64,000 bases of DNA from Nectonema munidae (taxonomy: Eukaryota > Nematomorpha > Nectonematoida > Nectonematidae), in the NCBI GenBank assembly GCA_030549495.1, contig JAUIRK010001013.1, positions 310,001 to 374,000 on the forward strand. Direction: 5' to 3'. The notes beneath the pieces were generated by a model. That model was not told the origin of the DNA and searched no databases. It was given only the letters and a program-made list of their open reading frames with translations. Positions 35,101-47,100 of this stretch are shown piece by piece (within the stretch, counting starts at the first letter, position 1; every line of letters starts with the position of its first letter). A program made the position numbers and the translations under genes.

Positions 35101-38100
35101 AATTTATGGAATTGATTCTAATACTTTTTCTTAGATAATTCCGATGTTCTGAATTCAAATCTGGAGTCAGATATTTTCTCCAAACTACACATTTTTGCAA
35201 TTCATTATTTAGCTTTTTTCCTATATATTTTATTCACAAACATAGACCAAGTTTTTAAACATAAAAGAAAAAGATTATTGGTAAAAAAAGAATACAATGT
35301 TAATTTTTCTTATAACTCTTGCTATTATGTAATTTATTATGTGCATCTTACTTCATTATCCAGCAGTAGTCTGCCATCTTATGCTTATCCTATTACTATT
35401 TAGAAAATGAAGTTTTACACTCATATTGCATCCTACATTTCACTAGATGTAGGCAACATTCTTGATAGCACTTTTTTTTAGTTTTCTGTTCAAGGAAAAT
35501 TTTATATGACTGCTACAAACGAGAGCTCAAAAATCTTCTCTTCGTTGGCCATTTTTCTAACAAATTCAGCATCTTTGAAAAGAGAACGGACTTGTGGACC
35601 ACCGAATATACCTAGTTTTACGATGCACAAATTTTGAAATATTTTGTTTTTGACCAGCAGGAATCAACAGCTATAGTAAAAAAATGAATTTGAATCATGT
35701 GAGGATTTATGTCTGCTTCGAAGTCCTGACCGAAAAAGGAAATATATTTTAGACTTAAAAATAGGATAAAAATAATATTAAAATAATTTAATTTTTTAAG
35801 TATAATAATAATAAAACTTTTATTTGAAAATATATTTCAATTGCAAATTGATAAAAAAAAACTAGAGCAAGAAAAAAAATGAACATCATTTTTGGATTCT
35901 GCGAAGAAAATGACATATGTATGTGTTTAAACCATGCAAGAGAAAAAATAATTTGTGTTATCATGTCCATTGTTAGCTTAAAAGATGTGTTGAAATTTTT
36001 AAAGAAAAAATGGTTCAGGAATAAATAATATAAAATCAGGCTGTTTCATTTTTTAGAATTTAAAATAGCTATGAAATAAGGAAATTAAGGGAAAAATAAT
36101 AAAAAGTGATTCATTTGCTTATGTGATGATCTGTATTTGTTTTAAGTTGTTTTCTTCTGTTTCAATTCGAGTTCAAATGGCTGCACTTCCTTTCTTTATG
36201 CTTTGATCTTTTTATATCCCTTTTGTGTTCTCTTTGGTAATATTATTCTATACTAATTAATTACTATTATTCCCTTTGTTTTCAGATAATTAGATTTAGT
36301 TGAATAAAGCCTATTGTCGGTTCTTCATTTTGTTTTCTCTAGATAAGTTCGACGTGCGTACTTCCGATCCACAATGCGGAAAACTATGGAAGCTTTGGTA
36401 TCGTAATTTCAACTACTACCTGAGTACGATTGCAGAACTTAAACCAAACAAGCTCGGGGTTTTATACCTTTACATTCGTGCCGATGTTATTGAGGGCTGT
36501 CCAAATTTTGACAAAGCAGTCGAACTAAGGCAGCTTATGAAAAGTCTCCTAGTTTTATTGATGCTAGACATTTACTCTCTACCCGGCTACAATAAGATAA
36601 CGAATCTGTGGACCAGTTTCTCCAGGCACTAAGCCGCATCCCTGTTGATTGCTGCTTTAAAGCTGTGAGTGCTGCCATCTATCGAGATGAATCTATCCGA
36701 GATTCTTTTATAAGCGGACTTCGTTCCGGCGCAATACGTGCCAGATTACTGAAGCACGACAAGTTAAATCTCAAGGAAGCCACACAATGTGCTAGAGCAT
36801 TGGAGCAGGCCCAACTGCGTTTCGAGTCGTACCTTATCAAAAGCGAGTCCATTACTCCTGCTGCTGCTGCCGCCACTTCAGCTACTAATTCTCATCGTAC
36901 GTCTACCGATCTTGGAGAGCCCATAGAAGTATCGGCTGCCATTCCTAAAGCTAGTTCTACTATTGGCCAGTGCTACAATTGTGGTGGTAAGCGCCATCCG
37001 AATGATGATCGACGCCAATCCCCTGCCCGTGAAATTGTTTCTCGCAAATGTGGAAAACCTGAACATTTTGCAAAAGAATGACGCTCTGGCTCCTTTTACA
37101 GTTTGCATTCTTCTTCGGCTGTCGTTTTGGCTAGTGTTAAAGATAGTGCCAAATCTCTTCCCATCACCAAATCTGTGGAACTAAGAGGTTGTCTTCTGAA
37201 CGCCCTTATAGATACCCGTAGCTCTGATAACTTCATTAGTGAGAGTATTGTAAGGAAACTCGAATTGCCTACATTCAAGCAAGATTCTATGGTGTTTATG
37301 GCTTCATCTGCACTTTCTTTAAAGCTCAGTAAGTATTGACTAGAAGGTTTTACTTTTAATGGCCAAAAATACAATAACATTAGTTTTACCGTTCATCCTG
37401 ATTTATGTACTGATCTAATACTTGAAGTTTCATTTCTTAAATTGCATCAAAGTGTACATTTTTCACTTTGGAGGATCTCAAAATCATGTTTGTGCTTTAG
37501 CTAAGGTAAAGTGCTCTCCTGTAAAACTTTTCCGCTATTGAACTCCTAATTGTTTTCCTATTATCACAAAGTCTCGTAGTTATATTCCTGAAGACGCGCG
37601 ATTTATTGAAAAAGAGATCAAACAGTTGCTTGATGATGATGTAATCGAGCATAGTTATTTTCCTTAGCGAGCTCAAATTGTAATTATCTCATCTCCTAAC
37701 AAAAAGAAACGCTTGGTGGTAGATTTTCCCAGAACAATCTACCGCTTTATATACTTGACACCTACCCTTTACCTCAAGTCGAAGACATCGTTAATTAAAT
37801 AGCTCAGTATCGATTCTTTAGTGTCATCGATCTTTCAAAAACTTATTATCAAATCGAAATTTGTCCCGAAGATCGTCCGTATACTGCCTTCCAAGCCGCC
37901 AATCAATTATATTAGTTCAAGCGTTTACTAATAGGCGTTACGAATGGTGCTTCCCCTTCCAGCGTTTCATGAATTCTTTCATTGCTGATAATGACCTTAC
38001 CGGTACTTTTTCCTATTTAGATGACATTACTATTTGTGGGAAAAGGAAGAAAGAGCACGATCTTCATTTTCAGAGTTTCTTAGAAGCTGCATCAAAGTAT

Positions 38101-41100
38101 AATCTTGAGCTGAGCAAAAAAAGTCCAAGTTTTCCCTATCATCCATCAATGTTCTTGGCAATAGCGTATATGATGGAATTCTCAAACTTGATCCGGAACT
38201 CATAAGGCCCCTTTTAGAAACGCCTCCTCCTTCTTATTCCAAAGGATTGCAAAGATGCATTGGCATGTTTGCCTATTACTCGAAATGGCTACGGAACTAC
38301 TCAACCAAAATTCGGCCGCTTGTCGAGAACAAATTATTTCCTATCCCTCCCGCTGCTGTAAAATCTTTCGAAGAACTAAAGAAAGAAGTCGTTCAATCCT
38401 CAGTCAAAGTTATTGAAGATGAGTTACCATTCGTTATTTAAACGGACGCTTCAGATAAGGCCTTCGGAAAACACCGGTCTGGGAGAGACACATCCTGACT
38501 GACACTCACTCCCGAACATGCTGCGCCGCGATCTCTTCGTTGGAAGAATTGAAATGCGTACATGATTCCCTGTTTCATCCTGGAATACAACGCTTTTGGC
38601 ATTTTGTGCGTTCAAGAAACATACCGTACTCTATCGATGAAATCAGGCGCGTTGTATTCAAGCCCCCCAACAATACTCTTGTTCGTGCCACTACTCCATT
38701 TCAACGCCTTTCCGTTGACTACAAGGGTCTTCTTCTTGCTTTTATATTTTCACTGTTGTAGATGAGTATAGCCGCTTTCCGTTTGCGTTCCCTTGTCGAG
38801 ATTGTACTTCTCAAAGTGCCATTGAGTGTCTTCCTTCATTCATCCACTCCGATCGTGGAGCTTCGTTTGTCAGGTGAGTTCAAAGAATTTTTACTTCGCT
38901 TTGGAATTGGTAATAGCAACACTACTGCGTACAATCCGAAAGGTAACAGACAGTGTGAACGTTACAATGGCATTATATGGGATACTGTTTCTCTAGCATT
39001 GGGCGAAACCCCCCCACGGGAAAAAGGCTTCTCCCCCCCCCTTCTTTCCCCCCTCACCCCCCAGGGGGTTTTTATTTTAAAAGGGTCCCCTTGAAATCCC
39101 CCCCTTTAAACTTGAAGGGGGGGAAAATTCTAACCAAGTATGATCGGATTGTTGAAGTTGTACAACTTCTTGAAGCTAATCCCACCCATGCTAGGATCAG
39201 CCGCAGTAACGCCCAAGAGGATTCTGTAGCTTTACGGCACTTAGCACGCTATTCAAGACCTAGTACTTATACCGATCATGCTCTGGAGAAATTCCCTGGT
39301 ATTACTTGTCGAGACAAAGAAGTCGCGAATAGGGACCCACAGGATTTGATCAAAGTTCGGAATTCTACATATGCTCCATCTTGAGATGTTATAGGAAATT
39401 TATTCTTCTCCATCAGAAATTAATAGTACTAGTTCTTCCAATTACTCACCTCCTCTTCGTCGTTCTCAAAGAACAACTAAGCCTATTCACCATTTGAACT
39501 TATAAATCTGTATGAGCTTATTATCAAATCGAAATTCCACACAATTATCATTTGTGTGGCGCGAATGTGATGATCTGTATTTGTTTTAAGTTGTTTTCTT
39601 CTGTTTCAATTCAAGTTCAAAATGGCTGCTTTCCTTTCTTTATGGTTTGATCTTTTTAATATCCCTTTTGTGTTCAACCTCTTAATTACCTTTGGTAATA
39701 TTATTTTATACTAATTATTATTATTCTCTTTGTTTTCAGATAATTAGATTTAGTTGAATAAAGCCTATTGTAGGTTCTACATTTTGTTTTCTCTTTTACG
39801 TTCTACAGTACAGCCTACAGCAGTTAAGAGAACAAAATGTGTGTTTTGTGTAATGCGTGAGTTGGCTTCATGATGTTGACAGTGTATCAGAATTGGTAAA
39901 AACGAACTTAGATAGATTCGGTATTAGAAATCTTTTGTTAATAGAGTTAAATATATATATATACGATGAAACTAGATTTTCGTCTGTGGTTTCTTATATA
40001 ATTTTTTAAGGGGGTGTGGGGGGGAGGGGGGGGGGTTTTTTCACATTTTTTTTTTTTTTTAAAATTTTTGGGGGGGTTTTTTTTTTTCTCCAAAATTTTT
40101 TTCTCTTTTTTTCTTCCAGGGAGGGGAAAGGTATGTTTTTTTCCCCTCTCCTCCCTTAAAAATTATTTTTCTCTCTACCCCCCCCCCCCCCAAAAAAAAA
40201 AAAAAAAAAAAAAAAAAATCAATATCCAACAATTAAGAGTAAAATACAAACCAAAAACGTTTCATATATCCTATACCATACAATCTCCTGAGCTATGCTT
40301 TAAAAGAAAAAGGAAATTTATTACTACTATAATGCAAAAAAGAATAGCACAATTTGGTAAGTTTGTCTATCTTATCGACCCCTAAAGATCTATTATTATC
40401 GACCTCCAGGGTAAATATACTTAAATGTTGTATATTTTGATGCTTAAGAATACATTTGAATTTGATTGAAAGTTTTCGTAAAAAAAAAGTTGCAAAGGAA
40501 GTTTCATGGCTTCTAGGAGCTATTTTTAAACTTTTTATTTCGTAATCGTCTTTTTTAAAAACAAATAAAATTAATAATAAATTGAAGGCAAGGTAGTTAA
40601 AAAAATATGAACTTCAGCTTTAAAAACATGTGGACCTAATTTATTTTGAATTCTTATGAAATTAAATGTTTCATTTGAGTACAAACCCAAAATACCAATG
40701 AAATGTTTAAAAACTTTAGTTAGTGGCATTTTGACTAACTTTTTTACTTCAATTTAAAATTTTTATCTTTTTATATATCATTTTAATTAGTTGTTTATTT
40801 TTATATTCAATCTGCGAAGAAAAAAATCTAGAAGCGTAGAGTTTGAGAGACAAATAAGGGAAAGAAATTTGGCTAAAATTTGGAGAAGAAAAGATCAGTA
40901 TAAAAAATTAAAAGGTTGTCTTTACTTTTTAAAACTAAGCTAGCAACACGATCTTCAAATCCATTGGGAAGCGCCTACGAAAATGAAACATTTGTAGATT
41001 ATGAAGGAGGGAAAGGGGGTTTATCATATCAACAAAAACTTTAAACTGATTTAAGATTTTCAAGCAAATGAGGAAATAACATCTTTGAGATCATTTTTAA

Positions 41101-44100
41101 TGGTTGATGCATGTATGCGTAAAAACAAAGATTGTTTCAAAAATAAAACTACTTTTTTCTTTATTTAAAATACTTTAAAAACGCGCAACGTCTCCGACTT
41201 CTAAATTTTATTAGATAGCGATTCCGACTCCGAATCCTAACCCTTTAGAATCTCCGACTCCAGACCGGAATCCGAAGCGTTGCCTCTAAACACAGAGGGT
41301 GGAGTGATAGACTTGTAACAAGTGAATTCGTTATTTAGATTGGGACTAATTTATCATAAAGTATAGTTATTATCAGAAGGGGAATTCTAAGTAGAAGGTA
41401 ATCTTTTATATATTTTCAGGATAAGATTTTAAAAAAATATATAACTTGGTCATTTAGTTGGAACTCAGGGTGTGATTTTTACCAAAATAAAGAAAAAAAG
41501 AGAAATCTTATCAAAACTCTCCCAAATCTTAAATTTTTTAAAACAAATAGAAAATAAAGAAATGTACTCCTTTATATCTTTAAACTTTTACAATAAAAAA
41601 AATTATTTTACATTTTATTTATATATTTTATTAGTTGAAAAATCTCAAATAAACTTTTCTCAATTTTTCAAACAAATTGAAAATAATGTGATGTATTTCA
41701 ATATGTAGAACTATTTTGAATAAAAAACTAAATTTTTTATTTTTAAATTTTTTTAAATAATTTTTTTATTTGTAATTCTAATTAGTAAAACTTTAAAATA
41801 CATTCATTGCTTTATTTTTAATTTATTTGAAAAATTGAAATTTCGAATCTTATGAGATTTAGATTGCATTTTGGAAAAAAATGAGACTGCCAATTTATAA
41901 GTAATATGGATATTATTTTTTCACTAACGACATCTTATGCTGATTATTTTGATAAAGTGTAAGAATGAATATTATTCTTGAATTAATTATTTTTGTTAAA
42001 GCAAAAGATTTCAGGAATTAAGATGTGCTAAAATTGATGATAGTTCTATACGTCATGTGAATAATTTAAAGTTAGTTTATTTTCAGTTAATTTGAAAGCA
42101 AGGTTATGATTGGTGAAAATTTTAACAGGAAATTTAGTATTTTGACGAATATTTTTTTATTTTAAAATTGAACAAGGTTTTTCCATTTGGTAGATTAAAT
42201 AAATGAAGATTAAACTTGGATCAATAGGAAAAAAATTTATTGTTAAAAATAAACAATTAATTTCGATGTAAACTAACACCGTTTTCAAGTTCTAAAACAG
42301 AAAATTTTTCAAGATTACATAAAGGTTCAAGTATCTTAGAAAATTTAGGCATGCGGTTTAAATAAATTAACCATTTTGGCGTTTAAAATCAAATAATTAT
42401 TCAATAAAATTGTATATTTACGTTTATGTTTAAATACAATGAAATTTAATCTAAATTTGAGAATAAAAAAGTAGGAAAGTTTTGTGAAAAACTAGGAACG
42501 ACCAAAAAACTAGGAATCTCGGGAGAGCATATTCTGCTTTGTTATACTGGATAGAAAAGTTTATGAAGATGAAGCAATAAGACTTACTGTCAGATATCTC
42601 CTATTACAAAGTGGTAACCCTAAACGAGATCCTCTCAAAAAGGGGAATCTGAATTGAACAAGTTCCTTTATGAAGAAGCCTTTTCTAATAACTTGATTAT
42701 CTTCAAAGAATGAAAAAAGTTTAGAAGTAATATCAACACGTATCCTTATTTTTACGCTTTGCCAAAAATACATATAGAATGTGCTCCTCTTCGTCCAATT
42801 ATTATTAATTAGCTAATCTTACCATGAAATACTTTGAAACCCTCATAAAAAGTGAAGACAAATATTTTGCAAACACAAAGTTGAATACTTTTAATCGGTT
42901 AAATTAATTTGTCCAGTTGTCATATCACATTAACATATGAAGTTGATCAGTGGGGGATCCAGAAATCTTTTGTGGGGGGGGGGGGGGGGGGGGGGGGGGG
43001 GGTATACTAATATTATCAAAATATTTTACATATTTTATTAGGGAAGAAATTTGAAAACGTATGTAAAATAAATGATTAAAATTTCTTTTTGCTTTGAAAA
43101 TCGATCAATGACTTCATCAATTTTGATTTCTATTTTAGGGTGGAGGTACATGAGAGCAAGTCCTGTTAGTCTCTCGTCGCTCATACGATTACGTAAATAG
43201 TTCTTTAAAATTCTTAAAGAACTAAAAGCTCTTTCTGCTGAACATGTAGTGATAGGAACAGTGCAGAAAATTGTCAAAAGCTTTTTAATATATTTTAGCC
43301 GCTCTGGTATTATATCTAGAACTTCCAGAGGTCTTTTGGGTTTGTTTCCCAGTTTTTCGGAGAAGTTTTTCCATTCTAAGAACTGAATTCTTACATCATC
43401 AGCATCGGTAACACGGAGAATAGGGTCATAAAATTTTATTGATTCGCATATATCCTTCCATTCATAATTTAAAACTTCTGAAGGTATAAGTATGGCCATT
43501 TTGCTGATGAGAATGCTATGCGACGTAAATTTTTGGTCAAACACTTGGATAATAGCATCCAAATACGGATACCATATTGATCGTTTAAAATAATCCCCTA
43601 CTGATTCAGCTGGAACATTGCTACGATTCATTTGACGAGAAGCAATTCTTGGCATAGTAATTTGAGCTTGAACCGCTTCAGCCATTTTTTAAGCAACTAT
43701 GAAAGTTCCATAGTTTTCATTAGTCCATTCGTCTGAAGAAGACCTCCATTGAATTAAGGTGTTTCTAACGAAATTAATGTTTTCAAAATAACTTATCAAA
43801 TCTGTATTAACTGTTTGGAGAGCTTTAGAAAGATAGTGGGTTAAACTCATAACTTTTTTGACACAGGCCAAAGAAACAATAAATACAGGATTCATTAACG
43901 ATTTAAATAAAGAATTTGCTTTATCAGCTGATCTTATGATTTCTTCTAAAGTATCAACAATTGTTGAGTAATTTGCTTGAAATATCATTACTGAATCATG
44001 TCTTTCAACAAATCTTGTTTGACAAAATGGTTTAAGTTTAATGTTCTGACTTCCAGCCTCATTCAAATAAACTTTCATAAGAGATCTACACTTCACAGAA

Positions 44101-47100
44101 TCATTTATAAACGAAATTACATTTTCAACAACAGAAAACATATTTCTGATTTCATAAAGAGAGGAAGAAACGTTCAAAACAAGATTTAGGCAGTGACTGC
44201 TACAATGAACATACACAGCATTTGGAGAATGTTTACGAATATAGGCTTGAACTCCATTTATATGTCCAGCCATAGAAGAAGCGCCGTCATAACCTTGACC
44301 TACTAAATACTTGAGATCGAGGTCACATTTTTTAGAGTGTCAATAATCTTTTCTCCACCCTGACCTGTCAAATTATCCACTTCTTGAAAGCTTAAATAAT
44401 CTTCTCTAATTTCATGCTTACCTTCAATTTTTATTACATACCGAACACAAATAGCGAGTTGTTCGCTATGAGAAGAATCAGTAGTCTCATCTGCAATAAC
44501 AGAAAAATATTTTACTTGTTTGACATCCTGAATAATTTTTTCTGATATCAAATTCCCACAAACTGTAATTAGTTCATTTTGCACAGTCTTAGAAATATAG
44601 GTTGCATTCTTTCCAGCGGTTTTCAAATGCATTTCCAGAGTTTTATCTCAGGAATGAACTCTAAAATTCAAGAGGGCATTGAAATTTCCATCACTCTTCA
44701 AAACTGAAAAATCATCTTCAATGTTTGGATTTTTGGAGTTTCTACGGTAACCAATTCCTAATCTTCCGCAAAGAATAATCGTTTTAATTATAGGAACCAA
44801 ACGCTCTCTATTATCTTGTACTTGACTTTTATAATTACTGTTTAATGAAGTCAATATATCCGAATTGTTTTCGTAAGAATGTAAAAAACAATCAGAAAAT
44901 GTCATGCATCCTTTATAAACCTTTAGACAAATGTTCTGTTAGATAGCCGTCTTTTCCTGTCAAGTGATTATACTTTTGCAATGCTTTAATGACAATCTGT
45001 CCAAGTTGGGTTTCCTTTTTGCGATTGTTCGTTGCAAATTCATGTGAAAACAAAACACAAGGAACACAAACAAGCCCTGCCAGTATTTTCGAATATTTAA
45101 ATGGATAATAAATATCTCCCGATATATGTAGCTTTCCAAGAAAAACTTTTTGTGGATTTTTTTTCCTTTTAATGTAAAGGGGAATTTAAATTTGTCATCA
45201 GGAAACCAATGATTGGTTAGGAGTTCTTTTTTATCAAAGTCTGTCAACTGGCTGCATAGTAAACTGCTTCTAATACCTTCTGAAAAAACAACACCAATGT
45301 CATTTTTCTTAGAAAGATCCAATGATATAATACTTGTTACATTATTTGTTAAACTTGTTACTGGCTTTTTAATCAACTCATGTTCTTTTTTTGATGTTTG
45401 TGGAAAAGAATAATTGTTTTCAGTTGACACATTAGTCGAACTAGAGTTATAAAAAAAATCACTGATGAGTTTTTTTCTCTTAGAACTTTTGTTTTCAATC
45501 ATTGAAAATAAATTCTAAAACACAAAAAAAAATTATTAACAAATGCAATTTTAAAATTAGATTTAAACAATATCTTTTTTGTGACATATGTTAAAAAAAA
45601 GTATAAACTCATTTAATAAAAACGTTAATTTTTATGAAAAAAATAGTTTACTACAAGAAAATTACTTAATTTAAAATAAGTTTCCTTTGAACTGATTAGA
45701 TTTTTAAATCTGCCATTTTAAATAAAAGAAAATATTATGATTCAAAAATTAAAATTGTTGTTGTTGTTGTTATAATTGAGTGAATTTACTTGCTTTTTCT
45801 AGTCTCTTACCAACTAAAATTTTAGTGTGCACTCTCTATTATTTCTAAAGAAAAGAGACAAAATATATTACTTAGAACACACTTTTTTTTATTTTTATTT
45901 CCCTAAGCTCCCTAAATTTGTCTAAAAATCTAAATGTTAGATTTACTGGTAAAAAAGGGATTGTGTTTTAGTGTTAAGTAGGCATAACGAAATAAACAAG
46001 GATATTTTAGTTTGAAAAGAGATTCGAATACTTTTAATACAGATGTAGGAAATCTAAGTAAGTTTCTAACTAAAATACGTCTTTTGTCTGAAAAAAGTAT
46101 AAATATTATTTGAATGATATTGTTTAGTAATGATCAAAAACAATATTTTTGAATAAAAAGCGAAAAAAAAATGAAAAAGTTTTTAATGTTTAAAGTTGTT
46201 ATAAACTAAAACTTTTCATATGTAAGCTACATTTACCTTAATTTTTCTTGAATAGATTGCTGGTGGGGGGCGGGGGGTATGCATCCCCCTATCCCCCCTC
46301 TCAGTCCATCCCTGAAGTTGAGTCTAACGCTAAATTAGCCTTTTTAGACACTTTAGTAACGAGAACCACGAATAAATTAAAATTCAAAGTTTACTGGGCA
46401 TACTTTTAGACTTGATTTTTATCTGATCATGATTACAATCATAAATTATCACTTAGAACTATCCTGTACAGAAGAGCCTATAACCTTATTACAGATCAGT
46501 TAGATCAAAAGGAAGAATTAAAAAATATAGAGTCAATTTTGGAAAGTAACAACTACAATAACCAGGCAATTAAAAAAGCTGAAAATAGTTTCAATGACTT
46601 TTCGGAGGCTAACTATTTTAATGACTTTTAGCATACCTTTATTTTGAATGATCCAAAAATCAGTAATAAGCTTGCCTTATATACAACCGTATTTTAAAAA
46701 GTTAAGGAAGATTCCATCTTCTTACAACCTTAGTGTGATTGCTAAATCTAAGAGATCTTTGAAATCTTTACTCGGAAACAATAATAATGAAAATATAAAA
46801 AATGAAGAGTATTCGATTAAATGTAAAAGTTGTAATGCTATATATATTGGCTGTATGGGAAAATTAATGAAACAAAGATTGCAACAACATAAAAGCAATA
46901 TTAACAAAATCTAAAATTGAAACATTTACAAATAAAATGATTGAACATGTGATTACAATGGGACATGAATTTGATTTAGTCAATACAAGTATTTTGCATA
47001 AAACTGAAAGACAAAATTTAGAGTTCCATGAAGCGGTGTATTCAATGCAAAATGAAAACTCAATCAATGAACATATTGAAATTTCCCCTATCTACCATAA

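Larger units (their letters stand above)
36122..39794 (+). mobile_element. Ty3/Gypsy-type LTR retrotransposon, broken fossil
   Basis: Two similar LTRs of about 220-230 bp (36122-36340 and 39566-39794) surround a plus-strand internal region. In order it carries a gag-like part with zinc knuckles (36330-37085), an aspartic-protease-like part (37100-37340), reverse transcriptase (37560-38200), RNase H start (38220-38500) and integrase (38540-39380). This order is that of Ty3/Gypsy elements. It is broken many times, ten or more, and the integrase part contains a C/G-rich patch that looks like poor consensus. The LTRs differ at several sites and small indels, so the insertion is not recent. Confidence 0.87.
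34138..40925 (-). other. PPP1R37 intron 3 with MITE and LTR element
   Basis: Holds the TTAA MITE (34526-34654), the Ty3/Gypsy fossil (36122-39794) and a homopolymer mosaic (40012-40218). The weak SINE-like stretch at 34375-34450 is not counted as a feature. Confidence 0.55.

Noticed and set aside
40014-40385. 123-codon open frame
   Set aside because: It runs through homopolymer blocks that are probably consensus errors.
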